Source: Formosa undariae (GTDB lineage Bacteria; Bacteroidota; Bacteroidia; Flavobacteriales; Flavobacteriaceae). Taken from it: a DNA stretch of 64,000 bases. A program made the position numbers and the translations under genes. This document shows, piece by piece, positions 1 through 9,545 of the stretch (position 1 is the first letter of the stretch; each line of letters begins with the position of its first letter). The notes under the pieces were generated by a model. The model saw nothing but the letters and a program-made list of their open reading frames with translations. It did not search any database and was not told where the DNA came from. Location: the NCBI RefSeq assembly GCF_042427615.1, contig NZ_JBHMEZ010000012.1, forward strand, positions 310,001 through 374,000, written 5' to 3'.

Positions 1-1
1 T

Positions 2-1813
2 ATGCCAGGAGCTTACGATTTGATGTTGCCATGGTTTAGCGAAGAATTAGCACTATTTTACAAAGACCATTTAGAACAAACCTTAGAACTTCATAAGGCT
101 TTAAAAGAACGTCTGATTTTTGGTGAAGTGAAAAGTCTTGAGTTACTCAATATAAAAACCACTGAAAATAATTACCCCATAATAATCGGTTTAGAATCTA
201 AAGTTTGGGATACTGGCGATGTGTTATTATTCAATAATCGTGATAAAAATATTCCAATACTACAATTAGATGGTTGTTATATGCGATTCATACATTGGTT
301 AACTGCCGATAGCGGAAGTCATTTTTATACAGAAGCTTTTAAAGATTACGGGAAACATATTTTAAGCGAGAATTCTGCCGAAGCTCTGCCATTGCAATGC
401 ATTCCGTTTTGGTTTAACACCTGCCATCCAAAAACAGGAATTGCAAATCAAACGGAAACGTATAACACCGTATTTTCAAAATTATTAATTGAAGATTGTA
501 AAGACGTACTTCCTACAATGCGTTTTCAACATAAAGATTTTCAAGCGACTGGTACGTTTTTAATTCAGAATGTGTTTCAAACGCAAGACAACTTTAAAGT
601 TTGGCTTGACGATTTCAAAAAAGCAGGTCTTAAAAATCCCTTAAATCAGTTTTTAGTCCGCACATTTTTTGATGCGCGCGAGGGGTTAGCGGAGTTATAC
701 ACTACAGAACAGCAAGAGATTTTACAGGCATATTTAATAGCATTAGCCTATTCTGCAAGAGACACTAATAATGCTATTAGAACACAACATTTACCATTTA
801 TAGTTAAGACACTCGCGACCTTATGTGTAGACCCAGGGAATTTTACACGAGTTAACGAGATTTCGGCACTAAAAAATATTGACGCTTGCGTTGAAGACCT
901 TTGTAACGACTTTGCTCGCGGACATTACATTAATGAAAACCGCCCGCTTAACCTCAGTATTATTCAAGCTTGGTTTAATTATCTGGGCGATTTTTATTAC
1001 AGTTCCCAACAAGAAGCCGTTTGGATTTCCGATGTTTTAAATACGCAAGGTGTGCGCACTGCAACCTATTTCAATGCTATGGAAGACGATGTCAGTTTCT
1101 TTTTAGACCGGGCCATAAATCGTATCATCACCTTTCATAGAAAATGCGAATTGAAACAAGATGACAACCTCCTGTTAGGGGCCATCGCAACACAAATTGA
1201 AATCTATTTAACCGACTTTCTAGGTGCATTAGAAAAAGATAAACTCAATGCAAATACTGCAAAATATCTGAATGAATACAGTAAAGGTGACGAAGCAGGT
1301 TTCAGTAATCTAACAGAATTATTAGTTACTATTGAAGGGTTTTATGGCATTCACTTTAAACAAGAACCAATTGCAGAATCCAATACAACTCTCGAACCTG
1401 TGCCATCGGTTAAAATAGAGATGGAAGTTGTTGACATCAACCAAAAATATGTCGATGCAGTACTTCATAATCTAGAAAATTACAGAACATCCGGTAATTG
1501 TGATACGGCACTTTTACAGCCTCTAGATGAAAAAATAGAAGAATTTAAAACTTGGTTAACGGATGATAAAACAGGAATAGAAGCCAAATTTACCCAAGCA
1601 CTTTACATGACGTTACTAGACTCCAATTTAGCGCCTGGCACAGCATCAGAAACCTACGGAAATCTTTGCAGACGTTTATTTGTGCATTTGGTAAGAGGAA
1701 CTAAAATGGCACCTTCGTACGCCATGGGATTACAAGCGATGGCGAATTCTGGAGCCTATTCAGAACACCTAAAAACGGCTTTATTAGACGTTGTTGACCA
1801 GTTAAAAGCTTAA
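2..1813 (+). CDS. Unrecognised protein, first gene of a DUF1266/TPR operon
   Basis: This 603-residue protein starts at an ATG one base from the window edge, so the true start may lie further upstream. I recognise no family. No signal peptide, membrane span or catalytic motif is visible. The second half (about residues 200-600) looks mainly alpha-helical, with many Leu/Ala/Glu-rich stretches, and the N-terminal part looks mixed alpha/beta with scattered Cys. It is followed after only 3 bases by the DUF1266 gene, which in turn overlaps a TPR gene, so the three are almost certainly co-transcribed and probably act together in the cytoplasm. Function cannot be assigned from sequence. Confidence 0.8.
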   Translation: MPGAYDLMLPWFSEELALFYKDHLEQTLELHKALKERLIFGEVKSLELLNIKTTENNYPIIIGLESKVWDTGDVLLFNNRDKNIPILQLDGCYMRFIHWLTADSGSHFYTEAFKDYGKHILSENSAEALPLQCIPFWFNTCHPKTGIANQTETYNTVFSKLLIEDCKDVLPTMRFQHKDFQATGTFLIQNVFQTQDNFKVWLDDFKKAGLKNPLNQFLVRTFFDAREGLAELYTTEQQEILQAYLIALAYSARDTNNAIRTQHLPFIVKTLATLCVDPGNFTRVNEISALKNIDACVEDLCNDFARGHYINENRPLNLSIIQAWFNYLGDFYYSSQQEAVWISDVLNTQGVRTATYFNAMEDDVSFFLDRAINRIITFHRKCELKQDDNLLLGAIATQIEIYLTDFLGALEKDKLNANTAKYLNEYSKGDEAGFSNLTELLVTIEGFYGIHFKQEPIAESNTTLEPVPSVKIEMEVVDINQKYVDAVLHNLENYRTSGNCDTALLQPLDEKIEEFKTWLTDDKTGIEAKFTQALYMTLLDSNLAPGTASETYGNLCRRLFVHLVRGTKMAPSYAMGLQAMANSGAYSEHLKTALLDVVDQLKA

Positions 1814-1816
1814 AAC

Positions 1817-2476
1817 ATGACACAAGATATCACACCCGAAATTCAAGACCAATTAAATTTATCGGCTTTAATTTTAAAGAAAAATCATAAACATGCCGAC
1901 TTAACAAGTTGGTCTGGTTTTGACTTAGAAAACGACATGCAAGTCAAACAAGCCAAACGTCTTTTAAAGGTGTACGGTATAAAATCTGGGCTGCATTTAC
2001 GTAATAGTTTACAACGTTATGAAAGCGGACAAATGGTCTCACACAACTTCGAAAAACTAGCAATAGAATTTCGTATGAGCACCACAACAGACTTTGACGC
2101 TAAATACAATGCCGAAGAAAACCAAAGTACTAAAGGCATTTATAAAATGGTATGGAAATACCGTTTTAGTCTAAAAAAAGAAAAACTTATTGGCTACGAA
2201 ATGGCATATTATATTTTTCAAATGCGTTTGGGTCACGTCTTAGGTTTTATTAACACAGACGAAATGATTTTACGTCTAGAAGAAGCGAATGATACTATAA
2301 AATCGACTTTTTCTAGTTGGGGCGATTTTCACCGAAATGTATGTTTGGGAGACGAATACGTATTAGGAGCAACAGAACAAGACATGAGTAAATTTCCAGG
2401 AACAGGAACCCTTTGGGAATGCTACCAACGTTTACATATAGAACACGCCGATTGGTTTAAAACATGGAAAAAATGA
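1817..2476 (+). CDS. DUF1266 domain protein
   Basis: A 219-residue cytoplasmic protein. The C-terminal part (about residues 125-200) has the DUF1266 layout: an aromatic-rich helix with GYEMAYYIFQMRLG, a helix starting at FINTDEMILRLEEA, then SSWGDFHRNVCLG. The biochemical role of DUF1266 is unknown. In E. coli, DUF1266 genes (ybeR, ybeU) lie beside repeat proteins of the Sel1 type, and here the neighbour is a TPR protein, so an association with helical-repeat partners recurs. The gene begins 3 bases after the upstream stop and its own stop overlaps the next gene, which indicates tight translational coupling. Confidence 0.75.
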   Translation: MTQDITPEIQDQLNLSALILKKNHKHADLTSWSGFDLENDMQVKQAKRLLKVYGIKSGLHLRNSLQRYESGQMVSHNFEKLAIEFRMSTTTDFDAKYNAEENQSTKGIYKMVWKYRFSLKKEKLIGYEMAYYIFQMRLGHVLGFINTDEMILRLEEANDTIKSTFSSWGDFHRNVCLGDEYVLGATEQDMSKFPGTGTLWECYQRLHIEHADWFKTWKK

Positions 2477-4722
2477 GGTTATCAAGACAAGAGGTTATAG
2501 CACATATTGAGCGCGCAGAAGAACTTTACAAAGCCAATCTTTATATGCATTTGCAACCCCATATCACTGCTATTCAAGAAAATATTGAAACTATAGAAGA
2601 TAGGCATGCAGATCTTTCAAGATATTATCGCATTTACATGCTGTATCTAGGTGCTTATGAAGAGATGAATATAGAGGTTTTACAATCTTATTTGGTCGGT
2701 TTAGAAAACATGAATCACGTTGAAGCCTCAGATTACGAATATGTGTGTAGCCACTATAAACAATGTGACGAATCGGTATCTCAAAAAGCACTCATGTTAT
2801 ATCCGTATAACGAAACGTTGCACCTGCATTATGCTTTAAAATTACAATTTGAAAACCGTTTTAATGAAGCTATTCTTATTCTGAAATATGTTTTAGAATG
2901 TTACCCTGGGTTAACAGAAGCACGTCTGTTACTTTGGAATATCGAATCGGCTCAATTAGAACACTTATGCACATCTACAGAGGAAGCCGATTGTTACGAG
3001 CTGTTAGATTTAGCATCAGCTACACATAATAAAACCGTTTTAAAAGGGTTACAATTAGATGAACGTTTAGACCAATCTAGTCAGAATTTAGCACGTATTC
3101 AAGTGGATTTATGGGAACGTAAAGCTTCAGAAAATCAAAAGCAATGGGTTTCGGAATGGCGACTTCTAGAATTAAATCTTACTACGCGTATTTTATTAGC
3201 AGATTATGCAAAATCTTTTATGAAGTACGATATGGTATCGCAAATTTTAAGCGCACCAGACGAACCAAAATTCCCCGAAGAAGCATATAGTAATTTCGAG
3301 GATTATCAAGCCTATATGCAAGCCTTAGCAAACTCGGGTTGGCAATTGGCACAGCATCAATATGTATTGATAGGAAATTCGTCCTACTATTTTTCAAAAA
3401 ACAAAAAAACAATAGAAATTTGTGTCGAACGTGGCCTTGCTTTAAACCCTAAAAACCCAGTATTACTGGTCTTAAAAGCAAAGTCCTTTTTCTTCAGCTT
3501 AAATTATAACGAGACCGGGCAAGCCTATCACGAAGCCTATAGAAACGGACTCCGAATGAGTGAATATTTGTTTTACTTATTAGAAGTGAATAGCCGTATA
3601 GAAAGCTGGCAAGGTATATTAGATATAGTCGTACAATTTCATAGACGAAAAACGCCAACGCTTAAAACCTTATTTTTTCAAGCCCGTGCATTAGTCAAAT
3701 TGGAACGGTTTGATGAAGCTCATGAAGTGATTAATGAAGCCCTTAACGATTTTCCGTTACCGCAACATTCTTATGCGCCTTGGCTGTATAATTTGCGTAT
3801 GATTATCCATAAACGCCATCAGAATTTCACAGCGTTTTTTGAAGATATGTACTCCGAAATTAATTTTTATGAGATTGGAGATTCGGACTATTGTAGCACC
3901 ATGAATATGTGTATCGAAGCCCTTATAGAAATGGGCGATTACAAAGAAGCGCACAAATATGCGATTTATAATTACGAGCAGGAACAATTAGCTCCCGAAT
4001 TATATATTGTATTTCAGTGGATTTGTTTTTACGATTATTTAGCAAAACCGGACGATTTACCTCCAGTAACAGCAGATGATTTAATAGACCATCCCACGAC
4101 ATTCCTAGAATACAGAAACAATGGGTTTATTCATTGGATGTTAAGAGATAACACTGCCGCATCTACTGCTTTACAAATGGCATCTACCCTAGCCACAAAC
4201 AAAGCATATTATTTAAAATTAGCATTGTCGTGTGCAAACGAAGGCTTTGGTGATAATGATCCAGCTATTACACTCTGTGAAACCATTCAAAAGGAAGTGC
4301 CTCGAGCGCAAGATTGGAAATTAGGTTTTGATTATGCAAATTTGCTACATAAAGAACAACGATACTACGAAAGTTATGTGGCCTTTGAAAAGCTCCTGCA
4401 AAACTATCCAGATTATTCCTTTTTTCAATTCGAAAAAGACGAATATCATGTATTATTAAAAGTTTTAAAAGAGGCTGTTAAAGGCGTAAGACATGTCGAA
4501 GATTACACCAAATACAACGCGATGTTTTTAAGTAAAGATCAACCGGCCCAGACTGCCATATTAGAACATTTAGAGATTGCGAATTCAACATGTAATGACG
4601 ACTTATTTTTACGACATAATTTACTAGAACGCGTTTGTAAACTGGATATCGAATTTGAAAATAATGAACAAGAAACGTTAAAAGAAATCAAATCTAGAAT
4701 AAGAAACACTTATTTCACTTAA
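2464..4722 (+). CDS. Tetratricopeptide-repeat protein
   Basis: A 752-residue helical-repeat protein without a signal peptide or membrane span. TPR-like units recur along it, for example around residues 115-150 (EAILILKYVLECYPGLTEA), 320-350, 395-430 (ALVKLERFDEAHEVINEAL), 490-510 and 630-665. Such repeats serve protein binding and no enzymatic domain is seen. The listed ATG lies 13 bases inside the DUF1266 gene. A second in-frame ATG at 2473 forms the classic ATGA stop/start overlap and is an equally good start. It is the last gene of the operon; the sensor kinase begins 26 bases later and also has TPRs, so read-through is possible. Confidence 0.85.
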   Translation: MEKMRLSRQEVIAHIERAEELYKANLYMHLQPHITAIQENIETIEDRHADLSRYYRIYMLYLGAYEEMNIEVLQSYLVGLENMNHVEASDYEYVCSHYKQCDESVSQKALMLYPYNETLHLHYALKLQFENRFNEAILILKYVLECYPGLTEARLLLWNIESAQLEHLCTSTEEADCYELLDLASATHNKTVLKGLQLDERLDQSSQNLARIQVDLWERKASENQKQWVSEWRLLELNLTTRILLADYAKSFMKYDMVSQILSAPDEPKFPEEAYSNFEDYQAYMQALANSGWQLAQHQYVLIGNSSYYFSKNKKTIEICVERGLALNPKNPVLLVLKAKSFFFSLNYNETGQAYHEAYRNGLRMSEYLFYLLEVNSRIESWQGILDIVVQFHRRKTPTLKTLFFQARALVKLERFDEAHEVINEALNDFPLPQHSYAPWLYNLRMIIHKRHQNFTAFFEDMYSEINFYEIGDSDYCSTMNMCIEALIEMGDYKEAHKYAIYNYEQEQLAPELYIVFQWICFYDYLAKPDDLPPVTADDLIDHPTTFLEYRNNGFIHWMLRDNTAASTALQMASTLATNKAYYLKLALSCANEGFGDNDPAITLCETIQKEVPRAQDWKLGFDYANLLHKEQRYYESYVAFEKLLQNYPDYSFFQFEKDEYHVLLKVLKEAVKGVRHVEDYTKYNAMFLSKDQPAQTAILEHLEIANSTCNDDLFLRHNLLERVCKLDIEFENNEQETLKEIKSRIRNTYFT

Positions 4723-4748
4723 AGGTATTAAGTTTACCTATTTATTAA

Positions 4749-6716
4749 ATGAAGCGACTTATAAAACATCATATTTTAATAGTATTGGTATTCTTAGGAG
4801 TAATTCATGGTGCTATTTCACAAACAGCGAATAATACGCCTCGTCTGGATTCTTTGGCTCTAGAATATCAAAAAAACTTAAATTCTAATCCGCAACTAGC
4901 AGAAAAAGCAGCTAAAGAATGGCTAGAAGAGAGTAGAAAACTAGAAATAAAACTTCAAGAGGTTCAAGCCCTTTATGCCTTAGGAAACCTGAGTAATACT
5001 ACCGGAGATTATAAAAACACGATTAAGTATACCACTCAGACTATCGCTCTACTCCATGACCTTAAAATTGAAAAAGGTTTAGCGGCTTGTTACAATATAA
5101 TGGCATTAGCTTATAAAAACTTAGGGGAATATCCCAAAGCCATTGATAATTTTATGCAATGTTTAAGTTATTCAAAAAAGACGAGTAATCAAGTCCAGGA
5201 AGCCAATGCGTATCAAAATATTGCAACACTATATCTACTTCAGAAAGAGTATAAAAAATCGGCAGAGAGCCTAGATCGCGCTGCGGAACTCTATCGCACA
5301 ATTGGAGATGATGATGGTGTACTTACCACCTTATTTAATTTTGCAAATATTTTAAAGGAAGAAGGTAAATTCGACCAAGCACGAACCCATTACCAAACGG
5401 TTTTAGGCTATAGAGAGAAAGAAGGCAATAAAGCAGTTGTCGCTTACGTAAATATTAATCTTTCGCAAATGCTTGTAGAAGAGGGGCGTTGCGAAGAGGC
5501 TGTAATGGCTTTAAAGAAAACCTTAGTCCTTTTAGAAGAACTAAATTTCAATTCTGATATCACTATTGTCTTAAACGATTTGGGACTTTGCGAATCCAAA
5601 TTAGGACATACAAAATCGGCAATACGTTATTTTCAGCAAGCCTTATCTATCGGAGAAGAACAGTCTTTAATTAGATACAATTCCGATATTTATAAAAACC
5701 TTGCTCAGCTGTATCAAAACGATGGAAATTATAAAAAAGCCTTAGAATTTTACAAAAAAGGAGTCACTACTGTAGCAGATCAGAATTCCTTAGATAAAGA
5801 GAAATATGTCGTTAAAATCCAAGAACGTTACGAAACCCAATTAAAAGAAGCCCGTATACAACTGCTTGAAAAAGAACAGAAATTAAGTGATGCCGAATTG
5901 CAAAAAGCAGAGCTTAAAGTGAAGCGCCAACGCCTCATTAGAAATGTATTTATCATTGGATTTATATTGGTGTTACTGACATTAATTGTCCTGAGATTAT
6001 TATACATACAGCGATTACGTGTACAAAAAGAATTGAGTATTCAGCAAGAAGAAAACGCCAAGCAGAAGATTAGTCAGATGATGAATGATCATAAATTATC
6101 TGTTATCGAGCGTTATCAAGAAGGTCAGGACGAAGAGCGCGAGCGCTTTGCAAGAGAGATTCACGATGGTATTGGAAGTGATTTGGCCGGAATACGCATT
6201 GCTTTTGAGCATTATGCCGAACGTCACGATGACGAATCACAGTCTAAACGTATTGCAAATGCCATAAATAATGCGTGTATCGATGTGCGTAGTTTGTCAC
6301 ATCAACTACATCCTTTACCTTTTTCAAAAATTGGATTCACGAGTTTTTTAAGTGATTTTATTGATCAGATTACTCAGAAAGCAGATATTGACATTAAGAC
6401 GTATTTCTTTCCTGAGGAAGAGATCGATCAATTACCACAAGATTTACTAGCAGATGCTTACCGCATTGTACAAGAATTAATAAATAATATCCTGAAGCAT
6501 GCTGAAGCCGATAAAGTAGATGTGCAACTTACAAGACATACCGATCATTTAAACATTGTAATTAATGATAACGGTAAAGGGTTTCAAAAAAATAAAAAAC
6601 AAGGAATAGGACTCCGTAATATTAAAGAACGACTACAAAAAGTACAAGGTTCTTTAGATATAGATAGTAGTCCTGGACACGGAACATCTATCACCATAGA
6701 TATTCCCATAAAATAA
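4749..6716 (+). CDS. TPR-containing sensor histidine kinase (HisKA_3/NarL type)
   Basis: A 655-residue sensor. It has an N-terminal signal-like segment (residues 5-24), a periplasmic TPR array (about 40-345), a coiled coil (345-395), one membrane span (about 396-418), a second short coiled coil, then HisKA_3 with the phosphorylated His near residue 472 in REIHDGIGSDLAG and an HATPase_c domain (about 560-655). The ATP-site motifs are NNILKHAEA, DNGKGF and GIGLRNIKERL. The family phosphorylates NarL/LuxR-type regulators, and such a regulator follows 6 bases downstream, so they form one two-component system. The input signal is unknown; periplasmic TPRs suggest a protein or peptide partner. Start ATG fits the signal segment. 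Confidence 0.93.
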   Translation: MKRLIKHHILIVLVFLGVIHGAISQTANNTPRLDSLALEYQKNLNSNPQLAEKAAKEWLEESRKLEIKLQEVQALYALGNLSNTTGDYKNTIKYTTQTIALLHDLKIEKGLAACYNIMALAYKNLGEYPKAIDNFMQCLSYSKKTSNQVQEANAYQNIATLYLLQKEYKKSAESLDRAAELYRTIGDDDGVLTTLFNFANILKEEGKFDQARTHYQTVLGYREKEGNKAVVAYVNINLSQMLVEEGRCEEAVMALKKTLVLLEELNFNSDITIVLNDLGLCESKLGHTKSAIRYFQQALSIGEEQSLIRYNSDIYKNLAQLYQNDGNYKKALEFYKKGVTTVADQNSLDKEKYVVKIQERYETQLKEARIQLLEKEQKLSDAELQKAELKVKRQRLIRNVFIIGFILVLLTLIVLRLLYIQRLRVQKELSIQQEENAKQKISQMMNDHKLSVIERYQEGQDEERERFAREIHDGIGSDLAGIRIAFEHYAERHDDESQSKRIANAINNACIDVRSLSHQLHPLPFSKIGFTSFLSDFIDQITQKADIDIKTYFFPEEEIDQLPQDLLADAYRIVQELINNILKHAEADKVDVQLTRHTDHLNIVINDNGKGFQKNKKQGIGLRNIKERLQKVQGSLDIDSSPGHGTSITIDIPIK

Positions 6717-6721
6717 CAATT

Positions 6722-7357
6722 ATGAAGAAAATAAACATCATAATAGCAGACGACCATTTAATGTTTCTTGAGGGTATAAATACCATTTTAAGTGACATGG
6801 AAGAAATTGGGGAAGTCCACTTGGCCACCGAAGGAAATCAAGTGATTCGCTTATTAAATCAGTTTGAAATTGGTTTAATAATAAGTGATATTAGCATGCC
6901 AAAAATGGATGGTATTGAATTGCTTACCGAAATTAAAAAGAAGCATAGTCACGTTAAAATAATAATGTTGAGTATGCTCGATAATCATAGAACGGTACAT
7001 AAAGTGATTCAAAAAGGTGCGGAAGGATTTGTTCCTAAATTTACCAGTAAAGAAGAATTACAAAAAGCAGTACGCACGGTTTTAGGCAATGAACAGTATT
7101 TCTCCGAAGTGATTAAACAACGCTATATGGAAAGTGTTTTTGAACGCAAAAAATATAAAAACATAGAATTGTCGCCTCGTGAAAAAGAAGTTTTAGCGCT
7201 TTTAGGAGACGAACTCACCTCTAAAGAAATTTCAGAAAAATTATTTATTTCGGTAAACACTGTAGAGACACATCGAAAAAATATTCTTTTAAAAACAGGC
7301 TCTAAAACGACAACCGGAGCCGTAAAATACGCCATAGAATCTGGTTTGTTCGACTAA
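6722..7357 (+). CDS. LuxR/NarL-family response regulator
   Basis: A 211-residue regulator with a receiver domain (residues 4-120) and a LuxR-type helix-turn-helix (about 145-210). Acidic residues at 10-11, the phospho-acceptor Asp56 in ISDISMPKMDG and the conserved Lys in VPKFTSKEE are all visible. The HTH carries the usual LSPREKEVL and KEISEKLFISVNTVETHRKNI motifs. It is the cognate partner of the TPR kinase 6 bases upstream. Transcription probably ends at the perfect palindrome just after the stop. Targets are unknown. Confidence 0.95.
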   Translation: MKKINIIIADDHLMFLEGINTILSDMEEIGEVHLATEGNQVIRLLNQFEIGLIISDISMPKMDGIELLTEIKKKHSHVKIIMLSMLDNHRTVHKVIQKGAEGFVPKFTSKEELQKAVRTVLGNEQYFSEVIKQRYMESVFERKKYKNIELSPREKEVLALLGDELTSKEISEKLFISVNTVETHRKNILLKTGSKTTTGAVKYAIESGLFD

Positions 7358-7360
7358 CAA

Positions 7361-7396
7361 TAAAAGGTCTTGAATTTTAAAATTCAAGACCTTTTA
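7361..7396. terminator. Bidirectional terminator hairpin
   Basis: A perfect 36-bp palindrome with two 18-base arms (7361-7378 and 7379-7396) whose outer ends are T/A-rich on both strands. It lies between the convergent response-regulator gene and the lipoprotein gene and would terminate both. Confidence 0.85.
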
Positions 7397-7423
7397 TTTA
7401 TTTAAACCAATGCCTAAAACGCT

Positions 7424-8416
7424 TTATTTCGTTCTAATTCCCTCGGCTTCTATAGTGCTTATAATTTGCTTTAATTCTTCACGGTACGACGTAGTATCGT
7501 TCTCATCGGTTAATAACTCACCACGATAAATAAATTTGGTATCCAAATCAAAATACACCACATAAAGTCCTGTTTGTGGATTTCTCCATTTGCCCTTTCC
7601 GTTATTTTCTATACGCTTATCTTCTAAATACTGTACCCAAGCACCTCTAGATAAAGTCGATTTATCCATGTAAATTTTGCTGTTTTCAGTCGTTTTAAAA
7701 TACGGATACGGTGTTTCTAATTTGGCTTGTATATGTTCTAGGATCATGGTTTTTAAGCTTTCAAATCCTTCTGCCTTTTCGGATAGCACCATAGGGTTCT
7801 GAATTCTTTTACTATCATCAATATCTAACGGAATTATAATAAAACCCTCGGGATGACTAGCCGTTTTAATGAGTAAACGAAATTGATACCCTGTGTTTAA
7901 GGCTTCAAAAGATTGATTTAACCGATCTATAAAACGGGTCACAACATCTTCTAGTTCTATGGGTTCTATATCTCTCTTAAAATTTAAATGTATGTCTTCT
8001 GTAGAAAACGTTATTTCAGGAATTTCATTTTTAAAATCGGCTATTACAGCCTGTCTCGTTTCGTATTGTTCTACGGCATCGTTGTATAAATCATCAAACG
8101 TCATTAGATCTGAAACAGGATACATTGGCAAGGTGTCATTTTCTAATATATGTTTCAGATTAAGGTGCGTGTAAAATGCTATTTCAGGAATGGCCTTATC
8201 ATAAATAAGCACCCCATACATATTAGGGTCCATGGTTGCAGCATTAAAAAACAGACTTAAATCGCTAAACGCAAGTTTCCCTTGATATTTTTTTTGCAAA
8301 TATTCTTCTAAATTACGTGCTGCTTTTTTTTTAGGAATCCCGATATAATTGGCACACCCTGCGACAATAAGCATTACGATTAAAATGCAAATAACTGATA
8401 AAATGGTAATTTTCAT
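7424..8416 (-). CDS. Hypothetical lipoprotein
   Basis: The reading frame is open to 8455, but the ATG at 8416 gives a proper lipoprotein signal: MKITILSV, a hydrophobic core and lipobox VAGC (Cys20 of the trimmed protein). That start is preferred. The mature protein of about 311 residues shows no motif I recognise; it has alternating beta-like and charged stretches and a C-terminal segment (about 270-310) reminiscent of secreted Bacteroidota hypotheticals. It should sit in the periplasm on a membrane. It stands alone, convergent with the two-component system. Confidence 0.75.
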   Translation of the reverse strand: MKITILSVICILIVMLIVAGCANYIGIPKKKAARNLEEYLQKKYQGKLAFSDLSLFFNAATMDPNMYGVLIYDKAIPEIAFYTHLNLKHILENDTLPMYPVSDLMTFDDLYNDAVEQYETRQAVIADFKNEIPEITFSTEDIHLNFKRDIEPIELEDVVTRFIDRLNQSFEALNTGYQFRLLIKTASHPEGFIIIPLDIDDSKRIQNPMVLSEKAEGFESLKTMILEHIQAKLETPYPYFKTTENSKIYMDKSTLSRGAWVQYLEDKRIENNGKGKWRNPQTGLYVVYFDLDTKFIYRGELLTDENDTTSYREELKQIISTIEAEGIRTK

Positions 8417-8528
8417 AATGCTAAGTATATAACATAAATGTAGCGCAATATACAACCTATGCCCTCACTGAATTCCGTGAGTTTAAACATTCCCTTAAAG
8501 ACGGTGTTTTTTCTTCATACTCATATAA

Positions 8529-8536
8529 TACCTTTG
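8529..8536 (+). promoter_or_regulatory. Putative Bacteroidota promoter -7 element
   Basis: TACCTTTG fits the TAnnTTTG element used by the major Bacteroidota sigma factor and lies 30 bases before the ATG of the 131-residue gene. No clear TTTG -33 box is present; there is only a T-run around 8507-8512. Confidence 0.4.
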
Positions 8537-8566
8537 AATTATTAATAAAACTAAAAACCTCAAATC

Positions 8567-8962
8567 ATGGGATTACAAGAAAAAAGAGCTGCAAAATCTA
8601 TAGAAGATCAATATTTAGGAGCGTACCAAAAAGAAATCAATGAGATTGTTGGTAAAGAATTACCAATTAACATTAACTGGGACACTTTTGAAATGGACTT
8701 TATAAAATTTGTACCAAGTGTATGTTTACAACGTCTTACAGATGGAATTAAATTGGTTTGTAAAGACGAAATGGGAAAAGAGGCTATGGCAGAAAGCGTA
8801 AACTCTATTGAAGTATACTGCATTCCAAATGATGGTGCTGAAGCTAAAAAAGAATTAAAATTAGAAGATGGTGTATTTTCTTTAACAGCATGTTGGGGCG
8901 GTCACCACAGCGGTTATTTTATAGATTTAACCATCCGTGAATATTTAGAAAACAATTTATAG
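8567..8962 (+). CDS. Conserved small hypothetical protein
   Basis: A 131-residue soluble protein with no signal peptide. I recognise no catalytic motif. It is acidic and appears alpha/beta, with an N-terminal helix (residues 3-30) and a C-terminal CWGGHHSGYF segment that could bind metal, but that is only a suggestion. It has its own putative promoter and a strong terminator after the stop, so it is probably a monocistronic, well expressed gene. The ATG at 8567 follows an AT-rich leader without a Shine-Dalgarno site, as is normal here. Confidence 0.75.
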   Translation: MGLQEKRAAKSIEDQYLGAYQKEINEIVGKELPININWDTFEMDFIKFVPSVCLQRLTDGIKLVCKDEMGKEAMAESVNSIEVYCIPNDGAEAKKELKLEDGVFSLTACWGGHHSGYFIDLTIREYLENNL

Positions 8963-8994
8963 AATTACGCATTTATAAGTACTTATAATATCAA

Positions 8995-9033
8995 TACAAA
9001 AAGGGAAAGCCGAATACGCTTTCCCTTTTTGTA
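8995..9033 (+). terminator. Rho-independent terminator
   Basis: A 16-bp perfect stem (8995-9010 with 9018-9033) around a 7-base loop, ending in TTTTTG. It lies 33 bases after the 131-residue gene. Confidence 0.85.
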
Positions 9034-9071
9034 TGCTTGAATAGTTTTAAAACCATTCTAAAAACTGACAT

Positions 9072-9109
9072 AAAAAAAGTCTTTAAGAGACGACTCTTAA
9101 AGGCTTTTT
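9072..9109 (-). terminator. Terminator for the 9.1-10.2 kb minus-strand pair
   Basis: Arms 9072-9089 and 9094-9109 pair around a 4-base loop with one G-U pair. On the minus strand the hairpin is followed by seven T, just beyond the stop of the 133-residue gene. Confidence 0.7.
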
Positions 9110-9130
9110 CTATTATAATATATTGTGAGC

Positions 9131-9532
9131 TTAATTTAGTTTTACATCATTTAAAACGACACCTGTTAATATCGCATTAAAGTAATAGTCTTGAGACTGC
9201 ACATTGTTCTCTGAAAATGACTGACTGTAATTATGAATAATAGCATTATCAAATACAAAACTAACAACAGGTTGATCTTGATTTTGATAATAAATTTTCA
9301 AACTCCCAGACCAGTCACCTGGTTTATGAGATAACCATTCTAAAAACAGCCTACTCATCTCGTTTCTCATAGCTCCAGATAAATTTACATCCAATCCTCT
9401 TTCTTGTTCTTCGTTTGGATAGTATGTTGAAGAAAAGCTATAATCACATTGCGAAAGCTTAAATAGCTCTTCTGTGTGCTCGTCTTTTTTAATTCTTAAT
9501 TCTATACGCTGAATTACATTTAATTCTTTCAT
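9131..9532 (-). CDS. Hypothetical protein, second gene of a pair
   Basis: A 133-residue soluble protein, not recognised. It has a beta-rich pattern with no signal peptide (the N-terminus MKELNVIQRIELRIKKDE is charged). It ends just before a terminator and begins 13 bases after the 241-frame gene, so the two form an operon. The pair seems to be accessory cytoplasmic functions of unknown nature. Confidence 0.7.
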   Translation of the reverse strand: MKELNVIQRIELRIKKDEHTEELFKLSQCDYSFSSTYYPNEEQERGLDVNLSGAMRNEMSRLFLEWLSHKPGDWSGSLKIYYQNQDQPVVSFVFDNAIIHNYSQSFSENNVQSQDYYFNAILTGVVLNDVKLN

Positions 9533-9545
9533 ATCATTCTTGTTT

